Positions 25,740 to 34,475 are shown, counted from the stretch's first letter. The stretch: 49,720 nucleotides of DNA from Parachlamydiales bacterium (GCA_019694475.1 JAIBBX010000008.1:1-49720); one strand, 5' to 3'. Numbers and translations: made by a program. Notes: a model not told the origin generated them from the letters alone.

Positions 25740-27557
25740 ATGCTCAAACGCTGCGCTCTTTTTCTCTACCTAATTCCAATTTTCCTCAACGGGGGTATTT
25801 TCGATTGGTTTGAAACCCTTTCCCCCAAGGCCGAACGGGCCAAAATGCTTCTCGAAGATTTTGATTTGCTTATCGAAAAAGCGCTTATCGATTTTCAAGT
25901 CCCTGGAATCGCTGTCGGGGTCGTGGTCGACGGCCATGTTGTTTATGCAAAAGGGTTCGGATATCGCGATATCGAAAACAAACTCCCTGTCACATCAGAT
26001 ACGCTTTTTGCCATCGGCTCATGCACAAAAGCTTTCACCACATTTGTAGTTGGAAATTTGGTCGATGAAGGGAGAATCGGATGGGATGATCCTGTGATTG
26101 ACGTTCTTCCTGAATTCCGCCTTTGGGATCAGTACGCAACGACAAATGTCACTTTGCGCGATTTGCTGACACACCGGACAGGCATGCCAAGACACGAATT
26201 CGTTTGGTACAATTCCAAAATGAGCAAAGAAGAGATGCTGCGTAGAATACGATTCTTGCAGCCATCCTTCGATATCAGACAACGCTATCAATATGGCAAT
26301 TTGATGTACTTCATTGCTGGTCTTGCGATGGAACGGGCTTCCGGAAAACCTTGGGAACAGCTGGTAAAAGACCGCATTTTATCGCCTCTAGAAATGGACG
26401 CTACCAATTTTTCAGTGATCGAAACCCAAATGACGAGAAATTTTGCCTATCCATACATCGAAAAAAAGGAAGTTCTCAAAAAGATGCCGTTCCGCAACCT
26501 CTCTCTCATCAGCGCGGCAGGAGCAATGAATTCAAATGTTGAAGACATGACGCATTGGCTTAAAATGCTGCTCGCCGGCGGCGTATACAAAAGTCAAGCG
26601 CTGATCAGCCCAGCTACATTGCAAGAATTGCACGCTCCGCAAGTGATTGTGCCTGGAGTCCCTGAATCAAAGGAAAGCCTTTTATATGCGTATGGAATCG
26701 GGTGGGGAGTGATTTCTTATCTTGGCCACTATTATGTGAGCCATGACGGGGTATCTGATGGATTTACCTCGGTCACAGGACTTCTTCCAGGTGAAAATAT
26801 TGGAATCGTTGTTCTTTCGAATAAAAACATGACTCCATTGCCTCGGTATGTTTCATTCCAAATTATGGACCGGCTCTTAGGCCTTCCTTACCACGACTGG
26901 TTCCAAGAAGGGGTAGATAGCATTCGAAGGAATCGGCAGACCCTAAAAGAAAAAGTCATCGAAGACGATCTTTCCCGCAAAAAAGGGACAACTCCCAGCC
27001 ACCCCTTACAGGAATTTGTGGGGACTTATGAACACCCTGGCTACGGAAAAGTCGAAATTAGTTTAGAAGATGGAAAGCTCCAAGCCATCTATAACGATCT
27101 GAGGTTCGTACTCGATCACTGGCATTATGATGTTTTTCGGGTAAGCGAAGAAAAACAAGACATGATTATCTCTGTAGAAGGGACCAAATTTACATTTTGC
27201 AACAATGCAGATGGAGAAATCGGAGAACTCATTGTTCCATTCGAACCCCTTGCAGATGATATTGTATTCAAAAGAAAGTCAGAGGAAAGACTCTCGGCTT
27301 TATCTTATTTGCGCCAGTTCACAGGGATCTACGAAATTTATGGCTACACCGTTGAAATCGTAATCCGGAATCACGCTCTTGTCGCTATTGTGCCTGGACA
27401 GCCGAATCAAGAATTGTTACCAACACGCGAAAATGAATTCACAGTCAAAGGGCTCACAGGTTCTACTGTCCGCTTTGTCATGGATGAAATGAATGCCGTG
27501 GAAGAAGTGCTGCTCATTCAGCCTTACGGAGCTTTCTCTGCAAAGCCCCGTAAGTAA
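25740..27557 (+). CDS. Class C beta-lactamase-like serine hydrolase with C-terminal DUF3471-like domain
   Basis: The 605-residue protein has a hydrophobic N terminus (4-17), then a penicillin-binding fold. The nucleophile S94 and K97 are in IGSCTKAF, Y185 and N187 in YQYGN, and HDG in SHDGVSDGF (about 336) replaces the KTG triad. This is the AmpC/estB-type serine hydrolase layout, active on beta-lactams, peptidoglycan or esters. Residues 420-605 form two beta-rich repeats of about 90 residues similar to the DUF3471 domain that often follows such enzymes. Activity on peptidoglycan is plausible in a chlamydia but not shown. The GGGGA before the ATG may serve as a ribosome-binding site. Confidence 0.85.
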   Translation: MLKRCALFLYLIPIFLNGGIFDWFETLSPKAERAKMLLEDFDLLIEKALIDFQVPGIAVGVVVDGHVVYAKGFGYRDIENKLPVTSDTLFAIGSCTKAFTTFVVGNLVDEGRIGWDDPVIDVLPEFRLWDQYATTNVTLRDLLTHRTGMPRHEFVWYNSKMSKEEMLRRIRFLQPSFDIRQRYQYGNLMYFIAGLAMERASGKPWEQLVKDRILSPLEMDATNFSVIETQMTRNFAYPYIEKKEVLKKMPFRNLSLISAAGAMNSNVEDMTHWLKMLLAGGVYKSQALISPATLQELHAPQVIVPGVPESKESLLYAYGIGWGVISYLGHYYVSHDGVSDGFTSVTGLLPGENIGIVVLSNKNMTPLPRYVSFQIMDRLLGLPYHDWFQEGVDSIRRNRQTLKEKVIEDDLSRKKGTTPSHPLQEFVGTYEHPGYGKVEISLEDGKLQAIYNDLRFVLDHWHYDVFRVSEEKQDMIISVEGTKFTFCNNADGEIGELIVPFEPLADDIVFKRKSEERLSALSYLRQFTGIYEIYGYTVEIVIRNHALVAIVPGQPNQELLPTRENEFTVKGLTGSTVRFVMDEMNAVEEVLLIQPYGAFSAKPRK

Positions 27558-27566
27558 CAGATTGGA

Positions 27567-28640
27567 TTAAAAGTCGAGTGTTGCTCGAGCTGTAAGACCG
27601 TAAAGTGTAAGGAGGCCTGTGCTCAGCCAGGTCTCTTTAGCAAACTGAGGGTCATTTTGCGTAGAGCGATATACTTCTTGAAGATTGAACCAGGAGTTCA
27701 TCTCAAACCCAGTAAAGATCTCAAGACGGGTTGAACAGAAATTCTTCTGATAGGATGGACCAAACATCAGCTGAGTTGTCAAAGTAGCCCGAGCATCTTT
27801 GTAGTGAGCGCTCCGCACTGGAACGCTCGTATTATCCGCAGCTGTAGGTTGGAAAGAGGTCGATTCGTCTGCGTGATTTGAATAGGTGCCCATCAAAAGG
27901 CCGAAAAACCCTTGCGCGGTCATGTAAAGATCCCAAGTCCAGTACCAGTCAAATGTAGCGCCCGTTTTAAGCCCCGCGCCTACAAAATTCCACTTGTTGC
28001 GGATCGTTGTGACGTTTGAAAATGCATCGGTATAGCGCACTTTCCAATCCTGGCTCATCCAAGCGAATGCACCGCCGCCGCCAAATCGTAATTTTAGGTG
28101 TGGATTTGGGAAGAAAACGCGATGGACCAACCAATCAAATACGTTGTAATTGAAATGGATCCTGCTGTGTGCGCCCGTGAGGGGATTAGTGGTCATGTGT
28201 GGGAATGTGCCTGTTAGAAACTGATTGGGATTGTCAGGTTTTTCAGCGTGGTCTTTGCCCCGGTTCGTCATCCGAGTATAACTCCACTTTGTGTCCCAAT
28301 GATGCGGCGCTCTAAAGTAAACTAGGCTGAGGCGGAATCCTGGGTCTGCATCGAAGGAGGCGTGTTTGAATTTGCCTTGGGCAAAAGAGGGTGTTGGACC
28401 CCAAGAATCATGCCTCATCTTAAGGGCGTAATCGAGAGCGCCTTCCGCGATCGTCCAGTATAAAAATTCAACGCTTCCCGAATAAACTTGATCGTATCTT
28501 TTGAAAAGATCTCTTTCGCCTTCCAATTCATCATAGCAGCACTCAGTTGGAGCTGGGGCGCTATTTTGGGAAAAGGCAAAAGGTTTAGCATTCATTGCAA
28601 CAGGGATTGCAAAACCAAGACTCAATAATAACCATTTCAT
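27567..28640 (-). CDS. MOMP-like/Lpg1974-type outer membrane protein
   Basis: The 357-residue protein has a signal peptide (MKWLLLSLGFAIPVAMNA), then alternating beta strands with aromatic residues at their ends, and a C-terminal Phe (ARATLDF) as outer-membrane barrels need. The segment YSGSVEFLYWTIAEGALDYA and the LRFGGGGAFAW region are typical of the MOMP-like family in Waddlia-, Simkania- and Legionella-type genomes, presumed porins. The ATG has AAGGAG nine bases upstream. The second copy of the 171-bp palindrome begins 19 bp upstream of the start codon, so a message begun beyond it would carry a long hairpin leader. Confidence 0.8.
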   Translation of the reverse strand: MKWLLLSLGFAIPVAMNAKPFAFSQNSAPAPTECCYDELEGERDLFKRYDQVYSGSVEFLYWTIAEGALDYALKMRHDSWGPTPSFAQGKFKHASFDADPGFRLSLVYFRAPHHWDTKWSYTRMTNRGKDHAEKPDNPNQFLTGTFPHMTTNPLTGAHSRIHFNYNVFDWLVHRVFFPNPHLKLRFGGGGAFAWMSQDWKVRYTDAFSNVTTIRNKWNFVGAGLKTGATFDWYWTWDLYMTAQGFFGLLMGTYSNHADESTSFQPTAADNTSVPVRSAHYKDARATLTTQLMFGPSYQKNFCSTRLEIFTGFEMNSWFNLQEVYRSTQNDPQFAKETWLSTGLLTLYGLTARATLDF

Positions 28641-28659
28641 GGGGCATTTCTCCTTTTAA

Positions 28660-28830
28660 GAGACTGTTAACGGAATTAGTTTCAGTCGATTTTTCGGTTC
28701 TTTTGAGCCAAACTTCGATTTTTTTTCGGGGGTCAATATACGAAATGTTGATATTAACCCCCGAAAAAAAAATCGAAATTTGGCCAAAATAATCCAAAAA
28801 TTCGACGAAAATAAATCCGTTGACAGTCTC
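28660..28830. repeat. 171-bp palindromic miniature element (MITE-like), copy 2
   Basis: This copy has the same length and nearly the same sequence as that at 4403-4573, with arms of about 80 bp that pair with each other (GAGACTG at one end, CAGTCTC at the other). Its flanks (TAA and ATG) show no clear target duplication. It lies between the MOMP-like gene and its probable promoter. Open frames across it on either strand are artefacts of the palindrome. Confidence 0.85.
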
Positions 28831-28836
28831 ATGAGT

Positions 28837-28865
28837 AGATTAAAAAAAAATCTAGCAATGTGCAA
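28837..28865 (-). promoter_or_regulatory. Possible promoter upstream of the MOMP-like gene
   Basis: On the minus strand, TTGCAC (28860-28865) and TAATCT (28837-28842) are spaced by 17 bp. If used, transcription would start at the edge of the 171-bp palindrome and run through it before reaching the MOMP-like gene. The A-rich spacer makes this an uncertain call. Confidence 0.35.
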
Positions 28866-28908
28866 GAAGAAAGTCGTTCTGTTAATCTAATGGAAGAGGA
28901 GAATTCTT

Positions 28909-29238
28909 ATGAAAAAACTGATTTTTGTATTCCTTGCATCCACCACATTTGCCGCCTTGCCGCCGCTTGCGCAAAGCATGCGGGAATTGCAGTCTCTTCT
29001 TTCCGATGAACGTTTTTACGATTCTTTGGGAAGTGCAGAAATGGTCAAAGATATCATTCGGACAGAGGATGGATTTTTGGTGATGACTCAACATTACGCG
29101 ATGAAAGTCGATGTAAAATATGGCGGGGGAGATAAAAGAGTGATTGGTCCGATCCACTTTGAATTGGAATTCCAACAGCCAGTCGACTTAAGAACTGGGA
29201 ACCTCAAGTCTTCTTTAGCTCTAGAGCTGCAGAATTGA
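28909..29238 (+). CDS. Small secreted hypothetical protein
   Basis: The 109-residue protein has a signal peptide ([15 protein letters not shown], cleavage near residue 16) and a short mature part that is helical first and then beta-rich. No family is recognised. GAGGAG precedes the ATG at 8 bases. Its 3' end overlaps the convergent msrB gene by 35 bp. Confidence 0.65.
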   Translation: MKKLIFVFLASTTFAALPPLAQSMRELQSLLSDERFYDSLGSAEMVKDIIRTEDGFLVMTQHYAMKVDVKYGGGDKRVIGPIHFELEFQQPVDLRTGNLKSSLALELQN

Positions 29239-29587
29239 TGCAGTAGCGAAGACCTGTCGGTTTTGGGCCATCGGGAAAAACATGGCCTAGATGCGAATCG
29301 CAAGCTGCGCAAAGCACCTCGGTCCGAATCATGCCATGAGAGGCGTCGCTCTTTTCAGCCACGCCTTTTTTGGCGATCGGCTTCGTAAAACTTGGCCATC
29401 CAGAGCCTGAATCATATTTATCTTCCGAACTAAAAAGGGGCGCGCCGCAGGCTGCGCAATGGTATGTGCCCTTCTCATGACAGTCCCAATACTTGTTTTC
29501 GAATGGACGTTCAGTCCCTTTGCCTCTACAGACGTAGTAGCATTCAGACGACAGCTTTTTTTTCCATTCATCATCCGATAATTTCAA
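29204..29587 (-). CDS. msrB: Peptide-methionine (R)-S-oxide reductase MsrB
   Basis: The 127-residue protein has the MsrB pattern: zinc cysteines C44, C47, C93 and C96, the motif SGSGWPSF (60-67), GHVFPDG and the catalytic C116 in RYCINSAAL. It reduces the R form of methionine sulfoxide using thioredoxin, which repairs oxidised proteins. No signal peptide, so it acts in the cytosol. Its start overlaps the MarC stop by 4 bp (ATGA), so the two genes are translationally coupled. Confidence 0.95.
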   Translation of the reverse strand: MKLSDDEWKKKLSSECYYVCRGKGTERPFENKYWDCHEKGTYHCAACGAPLFSSEDKYDSGSGWPSFTKPIAKKGVAEKSDASHGMIRTEVLCAACDSHLGHVFPDGPKPTGLRYCINSAALELKKT

Positions 29588-30219
29588 GGCGCACCGCCTT
29601 GGAGGATTGGGAAAAGACCCATGATTCCATTAGCCAAGGTTTGAATTGAAATCGCAGCCAAAATAAGTCCGCCTAGACGGTTGATGATGTTGATTCCCGA
29701 TTTGCCGAAAAATTTTTCAAGGTCCGCAGCAAAGTATAGGAGAATCCCCATAACGAATGCGACTAAGATCGAAGAAATGCTAATGAGAACCTGGTTCAAT
29801 AACCCAGGGAATTGATTTACGCTCACAACGATCGTGCTGATCGCGCCAGGGCCTGCGATGATTGGGATCGCAAGCGGGACGATGGCTCCTAAATTAGATG
29901 CTTTTTCGATCTCTTCTGGATTGTGTTTGATGGAACTTTCTTCGGCATTCAACATCGAAAGAGCCAGCATAAAGATAATAACGCCTCCAGCGACTTGGAA
30001 AGCGGAAATTTTGATTCCGAGAATGGCAAGAAGCGGGCCTCCAATCCAGGTCACGACGAGAAGAATGACCCCGACAGCAAAAGCTGCGGTTAAGCCAGTG
30101 CGGCGTTTTTCCAAAAGAGATTTATTGCGCGTAACCCGAAGCACTACAGGCAAAGCCGATAGAGGGTTTGCGATGACAAGGAGACCGATAAAGTGGTTGA
30201 CGAATTGGGCAAGATCCAT
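29584..30219 (-). CDS. MarC family membrane protein
   Basis: The 211-residue protein has six hydrophobic segments and the MarC signatures: [15 protein letters not shown] near the N terminus and [15 protein letters not shown] in the middle. MarC proteins are integral inner-membrane proteins whose function is not settled; the old antibiotic-resistance link has been withdrawn. It is the first gene of an operon with msrB and lies 22 bp from the divergent aldolase gene. Confidence 0.9.
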   Translation of the reverse strand: MDLAQFVNHFIGLLVIANPLSALPVVLRVTRNKSLLEKRRTGLTAAFAVGVILLVVTWIGGPLLAILGIKISAFQVAGGVIIFMLALSMLNAEESSIKHNPEEIEKASNLGAIVPLAIPIIAGPGAISTIVVSVNQFPGLLNQVLISISSILVAFVMGILLYFAADLEKFFGKSGINIINRLGGLILAAISIQTLANGIMGLFPILQGGAP

Positions 30220-30241
30220 TTACATTTCAATATAAGCTTTA

Positions 30242-30925
30242 ATGGAGAAAAAGCACAAGATGGAGATTTGGTTAGATACTGCCGATTTCGGACTCATTGA
30301 GACTGCCAAACAGATGGGAATCCTCCATGGAGTAACAACAAACCCATCGATCGTAGCAAAATCGAAAATGGCTATCGAAGATTTGCTGGAAAAAATTTTG
30401 AGCGTGCAAAGCGGACCTGTCACAGCCCAGGTAACAGCAACCGATAGCGCAAAAATGATCGAGCAGGGGATTGCGCTCAATCAATTTTCCAATCGCATCA
30501 TTGTCAAGGTGCCGGTCACAGCAGAGGGACTCAAAGCGATCCACGCTTTAAGCCAAAAAAATATCCCGGTCATGGCAACAGCCATTTTTGATCCGAATCA
30601 GGTTCTTTTAGCCGCGCGTGCTGGAGCTCAATATATCGCACCCTATTTTTCTTCCATTTGCGAATCGGATCTTTCGGGAGTCAATGAATTCAATTCGATG
30701 CTGAAACTCTTAAGACATTATAGGTTTCCATCTAAATTGATCGCTGCTTCTCTAAAATCGCCTGAACAGGTGCGCGAATGCTTTGAGTTAGGCGCTGATG
30801 CAGTGACTCTCAACCCAGACGTTTTTTCCGCATTTATTGAAAATCACGAAGAAACCGTCGATCGCGTTCAAAAATTTACAAAAGATTGGAAAGGCGCTAA
30901 GCCTTCAAAGAAAATCCCTCTTTGA
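30242..30925 (+). CDS. Transaldolase family protein (fructose-6-phosphate aldolase-like)
   Basis: The 227-residue protein matches the small transaldolase group: EIWLDTAD at the start of the first strand, HGVTTNPSIVAKS, and the Schiff-base lysine K89 in IIVKVPVTAEGL. Its length fits the TalC/FSA group. Members either transfer dihydroxyacetone units in the pentose phosphate pathway or cleave fructose 6-phosphate; which applies is not visible. The reading starts at ATG 30242, but the ATG at 30260 (residue 7) is also plausible, since most relatives begin there. The 3' end overlaps the convergent pseudouridine synthase by 21 bp. Confidence 0.85.
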   Translation: MEKKHKMEIWLDTADFGLIETAKQMGILHGVTTNPSIVAKSKMAIEDLLEKILSVQSGPVTAQVTATDSAKMIEQGIALNQFSNRIIVKVPVTAEGLKAIHALSQKNIPVMATAIFDPNQVLLAARAGAQYIAPYFSSICESDLSGVNEFNSMLKLLRHYRFPSKLIAASLKSPEQVRECFELGADAVTLNPDVFSAFIENHEETVDRVQKFTKDWKGAKPSKKIPL

Positions 30926-31759
30926 ACCGCCTAGCACTTGGAAACTTTCGGGCAGGGGAGAGGTAAATTTCACCTGCTTTTGCGTGAAGGGGTGCTTGAA
31001 GCCAAGCGTACATGCATGCAGGCAAAGGCGTCTGACTGGATTTTCTACAGAACCATACCGCTCATCGCCAACGATAGGATGTCCTGCCATTTGGCAATGG
31101 ACTCGAATCTGATGTTTGCGGCCCGTTTCGAGCTGCAGCTTCAAATAGGTGTACTTGGCCGATCTGCGGAGGACTTTGTAATGAGTGATGGCATCTTTGC
31201 CATCTTCTGATTCGACGACATGCAGTGAGGGGAGCTCGAGCAGTTTGCTTTCCCAGGTGCCGCTATTGTCTTTGACTCTTCCTTCAACGATGGCATAGTA
31301 CTCGCGCTCAATATCATGTCTTTCAAAAAGCTTATCGAATTTTTCTTCCGAGTCTTTTCCGCGAGCAAAAAGGAGAATTCCCGATGTTTCGCGGTCGATT
31401 CGGTGAACGGCAAAGATTTGGTCTGTCCCAGAATGCTGTCTCAAAAGCCCAAGAGCATGTTTTTTATTCGTTTCTTCATCGAGAGGGACGCTTAAGAGTC
31501 CAACTGGTTTATCGATGACAATAAAATAGCGGTCTTCGTAAAGAATTTTTAGCCCAGGTACTTTGGGTGCTTTGAAAGTATCTTTGACTGCAAGCGTCTG
31601 TCCAACAGCTAGCGGATGATTTTCTCTCTCTACGATTTTTCCATCGAGTCGGAATCTCCCGTTCTTTAGCCAGGTTTGCAAAGTGCGGCGCGAGCTATCG
31701 GGAAATATTTGACGAAGAGCCTCAATGAGAGACATTTCTTTAGGGACTGTGTATTCCAT
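30905..31759 (-). CDS. RluA family pseudouridine synthase
   Basis: The 284-residue protein has an N-terminal S4 RNA-binding domain (about residues 10-60) and a catalytic domain with HRIDRETSG containing the nucleophile D122, and QIRVHCQMAGHPIVGDERYG near residue 220. RluA enzymes turn specific uridines in rRNA or tRNA into pseudouridine. The target sites cannot be told. It is followed upstream by the release-factor-like gene at 31787, which is on the same strand. Confidence 0.92.
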   Translation of the reverse strand: MEYTVPKEMSLIEALRQIFPDSSRRTLQTWLKNGRFRLDGKIVERENHPLAVGQTLAVKDTFKAPKVPGLKILYEDRYFIVIDKPVGLLSVPLDEETNKKHALGLLRQHSGTDQIFAVHRIDRETSGILLFARGKDSEEKFDKLFERHDIEREYYAIVEGRVKDNSGTWESKLLELPSLHVVESEDGKDAITHYKVLRRSAKYTYLKLQLETGRKHQIRVHCQMAGHPIVGDERYGSVENPVRRLCLHACTLGFKHPFTQKQVKFTSPLPESFQVLGGSKRDFL

Positions 31760-31786
31760 GCCCTAGCATTATACTTGAAGGAAGTG

Positions 31787-32176
31787 TTAATCAGAAGGGG
31801 GTTTTCTCAATTGTTTCTTGGCTGACAACTTTTTTTTTGCTTGAAGGACCTTTTCTTGCGCTCTTCTAGACCGTTTTCTTTTTTGCCTGCGAAGCTTTTC
31901 TATCTTCTGCTGTTTTTCACTTTTTTCTTGAAAGAGTTTTTCTTCCAGCCTTTCGCAAAGCTCTCTACGGGCATAAAGGCGATTGAGATCGCGCGATCTG
32001 GTATGCTGGCATTTGATCTCAATCCCGCTTGGGAGATGTTTGAGATATACGCAAGAGGAGGTCTTATTGATTTTTTGACCGCCGCTGCCGGAGCCAAGAA
32101 TGAATTTTTCAACCAAATCGGACTCGTGAAGCCCAAGCCGCTCCATGCGCGCCTTCAATTCTTCCCATTTATCCAT
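31787..32176 (-). CDS. Peptide chain release factor-like protein (GGQ domain)
   Basis: The 129-residue protein holds the release factor catalytic motif GGQ at residues 32-34 (GSGSGGQKINKTSSCV), followed by a long basic helix rich in K and R. It lacks the stop-codon-recognition domains of RF1 and RF2, so it fits stand-alone GGQ proteins such as ArfB/C12orf65, which hydrolyse peptidyl-tRNA on stalled ribosomes. The C-terminal basic tail would occupy the empty mRNA channel. It is upstream of the pseudouridine synthase on the same strand, with 27 bp between. Confidence 0.85.
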   Translation of the reverse strand: MDKWEELKARMERLGLHESDLVEKFILGSGSGGQKINKTSSCVYLKHLPSGIEIKCQHTRSRDLNRLYARRELCERLEEKLFQEKSEKQQKIEKLRRQKRKRSRRAQEKVLQAKKKLSAKKQLRKPPSD

Positions 32177-32201
32177 AATATTTATTGAAGCAGAAAAAAC
32201 T

Positions 32202-32675
32202 TTATTTGAGTACTAAATGGGTTCGTTTTGGTGAAATAAGGCCTTTGATTTTCATGATGGGATCTTCTTTACGGGTCAGTGCAATATCAAGTTGAGTCAT
32301 CATTACTTCAACTGTTGCCGAAACCACTCCGCGGACAAGATGGCCCGAATAGGTGTGAAAATTTTTGTCGCTTAAAGTCACATGAGTATGAGGAACTATG
32401 ACCCCATCGTGAGCGCTCAAATTGCCAGACAATGAAATCTCATAATTCTGATCGAAAAAACGGCGGTCGTATGCCTTGCTATCTGTGCAAAAGAAGGCGA
32501 GCTCTACTTGAGTTAAAGTGCCAATACCTTGATAAAAAGCACCTTTAATATCAACAGCTTGAGCAAATTGCCGCATTGCTTCCTGGATCTCTTCTCCAAT
32601 CTCTAGACGAAGTACATAACCAGCATTGCATTTTGAAAAATACATGAATTTTTGAGCCTTTTGGTCACCAATCAT
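32202..32675 (-). CDS. PPC (DUF296) domain protein
   Basis: The 157-residue protein matches the PPC domain found in plant AT-hook proteins and as single-domain proteins in bacteria: YVLRLEIGEEIQEAMRQFA, GAFYQGIGTL, and the metal-binding-like HTHVTL near residue 115. Bacterial PPC proteins form trimers of unknown function. No extra domain is present. It is in the same orientation as the two downstream genes and may belong to their transcript. Confidence 0.82.
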   Translation of the reverse strand: MIGDQKAQKFMYFSKCNAGYVLRLEIGEEIQEAMRQFAQAVDIKGAFYQGIGTLTQVELAFFCTDSKAYDRRFFDQNYEISLSGNLSAHDGVIVPHTHVTLSDKNFHTYSGHLVRGVVSATVEVMMTQLDIALTRKEDPIMKIKGLISPKRTHLVLK

Positions 32676-32754
32676 AGATAATGCCTATATCTCCCTGCAA
32701 GGCATTGTTGCAAGACGCTTACCGTAAGCCGCTTGCGAGACGTTAAAAACCCTT

Positions 32755-32784
32755 TTGACTTGATTTGCTCAAAACAGATAAAAT
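32755..32784 (+). promoter_or_regulatory. Sigma70-type promoter with long leader for the RRM gene
   Basis: TTGACT (32755-32760) and TAAAAT (32779-32784) are spaced by 18 bp. The start point near 32791 leaves a leader of about 160 nt before the ATG at 32950. The leader holds GCAAGAatcTTGTCttgg-type short inverted repeats and a late AT-rich part. Long leaders are common for RNA-binding proteins that control their own messages, so self-regulation is possible. The remaining bases of the 274-bp gap show nothing else. Confidence 0.6.
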
Positions 32785-32949
32785 AGATGGTATCTAAGGT
32801 CATAGCGGGCAAGAGGCCTGGCTGGCTTTAGACTTAACACAATAACGCAAGAATCTTGTCTTGGTCTCTATTTCTCAGAAAACAATCCTGAAAAAAAATG
32901 GCCGTAGAACATTAGACTCTTTATTTATATATCTTTTTGGAGAAAAGTA

Positions 32950-33342
32950 ATGAATCAACAAAATCAAAAACTGTATGTTGGAAACCTCAACTTTGATGCA
33001 ACTGAGGATCAAGTTCGCGAACTCTTTGGAAGCTTCGGCGAAGTACAGGAAGTTAAAATCGTCATGGACCGTTTTTCAGGCAGATCTCGTGGATTTGCTT
33101 TCGTCCGCATGACTTCAACTGAAGATGCTGGCAAAGCGAAAGATTCTCTCAATGGCCAACCATTCCAAGGCAAAGCTCTTGTGATTGACTGGGCGCGCAC
33201 AGAACAGCGCGACAGACCACAAGGCGAGCGTCGTGAAGGCGGCGGCGGATTCCGTCCACGCAGAGAAGGCGGACGCGAAGGCGGCTGGGGCGGCGAAAGA
33301 CGCGAATCTCGCGGCGATCGTGGCGGCTACAACCGTTATTAA
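32950..33342 (+). CDS. RRM domain RNA-binding protein, glycine-rich tail
   Basis: The 130-residue protein has one RNA recognition motif (7-85) with RNP2 LYVGNL at 8-13 and RNP1 RGFAFVRM at 47-54; Y9, F49 and F51 are the usual base-stacking residues. A glycine- and arginine-rich tail follows (90-130), with several RGG-like and RE-rich turns. Proteins of this shape occur in cyanobacteria, some chlamydiae and eukaryotes and act as RNA chaperones, often at low temperature. GGAG lies upstream of the ATG. Its stop overlaps the convergent thioesterase by 4 bp. Confidence 0.92.
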   Translation: MNQQNQKLYVGNLNFDATEDQVRELFGSFGEVQEVKIVMDRFSGRSRGFAFVRMTSTEDAGKAKDSLNGQPFQGKALVIDWARTEQRDRPQGERREGGGGFRPRREGGREGGWGGERRESRGDRGGYNRY

Positions 33343-33758
33343 TTCTGATTAATGACGGCAATCGTCAAACGGGCAGCTGACACCAGCTGCCCTCCCTCAT
33401 TCGAAATTTTAATTTCCCAGACTTGAGTACTCTTCCCAATATGCAACGGTTTTGTCACAGCTATGACGAATCCAGCATTCACAGCTCTAATGTGATTGAT
33501 ATTGAGATCTAATCCGACGCAAATTTTTCCCTTTTCCACACAATAATTGGCAGCTGCGCTTGCAACTGTTTCTGCTAAAGCTGCTGTGGCACCTCCATGC
33601 ACAATCCCTGCAGGTTGGCAAGTGCGCGCATCAACCGGCATCCGCGCTGTCATATGCTGATCTCCCACCTCCATGAATTCAATTCCTAAATGATCGACAA
33701 GCGTACCCCGACATCTTTGATTGATCTCTTCAGCTGTAACTGGTATTTTCCATATCAT
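33339..33758 (-). CDS. Hotdog-fold acyl-CoA thioesterase (PaaI/MenI-like)
   Basis: The 139-residue protein matches the hotdog thioesterases of the MenI/EntH/PaaI type: GIVHGGATAALAETVAS with H54 and the catalytic E63, and NINHIRAV in the second half. These enzymes hydrolyse aromatic or short acyl-CoA thioesters. The natural substrate is not known. The start codon at 33758 lies directly against the start of the divergent gene, forming CATATG; AAGG eight bases upstream, inside the other gene, can act as its ribosome-binding site. Confidence 0.85.
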   Translation of the reverse strand: MIWKIPVTAEEINQRCRGTLVDHLGIEFMEVGDQHMTARMPVDARTCQPAGIVHGGATAALAETVASAAANYCVEKGKICVGLDLNINHIRAVNAGFVIAVTKPLHIGKSTQVWEIKISNEGGQLVSAARLTIAVINQN

Positions 33759-34475
33759 ATGGCGCGCCTTTTTTTTGGAATGGAAGTATTTTGCCCTTGG
33801 CCTGAGGAATTCCCCACTGGGAGAATTCTCTTAGAGCGCAATCGCCATTTAACATTGGCATTTTTAGGCGATTCCAATATGCCCGATTTGCACTCTTTTC
33901 CAAAACCCCCCTTTTCAATCGGCCATGCTGGTTTTTTTGACAAGCCGCTTATTCTTGCCCACGTTATTGCTTGGCATATCCATTGGCTTGAAGATGGACT
34001 TCTCGACTATCAAAAACAGCTCATCGATTGGCTAAAACTCAAAGACCGATTCCTATCGCATGTGACGCTTGCTCGCAAACCTGCGGACGAAGAAGGTTGG
34101 AAAAAAGCCTTCAGTCCTTTGCCTCTGTATGTGAAAAACATCAACCTTTATGAGTCGCTTGGCAATTCCGATTATAAAATCATTTGGCAGCATCCGATTG
34201 CCGCCCCATTCGATGAGATCGAACATACGGCAGATATTGCCTTTATTGTGCGCGGAAATCTTTTTCTTCATGCGCAGCTTGCTCTTGCCTTTCATTTTCC
34301 TCCGATGATCCGCTATTTTGATTTTCGAGAAGTGACCGATTTGAATGACATTGTGACCGCTCTCAATCAAATCCTATCTCGAGTCGATAGTGAAATCGGC
34401 TGTCCTTTCAAAGCGGTCAGTTTTCATGGAACAAAAACGGCATCAGGAGAATGGGAGATGATTGTCGATGTCTAA
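33759..34475 (+). CDS. 2H RNA phosphodiesterase (ThpR-like) fused to shortened archease
   Basis: The N-terminal half has the two histidine motifs of the 2H superfamily, HLTLAFLG (30-37) and HVTLAR (101-106), as in ThpR, which opens RNA 2',3'-cyclic phosphates. Residues 152-238 match archease: IEHTADIAFIVRG at the start, a helix DLNDIVTALNQIL, and the end CPFKAVSFHG followed by EWEMIVDV. The acidic residues of HTAD and the terminal VDV are present. Archease proteins are about 140 residues; this one keeps about 87, so a middle sheet seems missing. Archease is the activator of RtcB, whose gene overlaps this one by 8 bp. An upstream in-frame start at 33690 would overlap the thioesterase and is less likely. 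Confidence 0.8.
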   Translation: MARLFFGMEVFCPWPEEFPTGRILLERNRHLTLAFLGDSNMPDLHSFPKPPFSIGHAGFFDKPLILAHVIAWHIHWLEDGLLDYQKQLIDWLKLKDRFLSHVTLARKPADEEGWKKAFSPLPLYVKNINLYESLGNSDYKIIWQHPIAAPFDEIEHTADIAFIVRGNLFLHAQLALAFHFPPMIRYFDFREVTDLNDIVTALNQILSRVDSEIGCPFKAVSFHGTKTASGEWEMIVDV

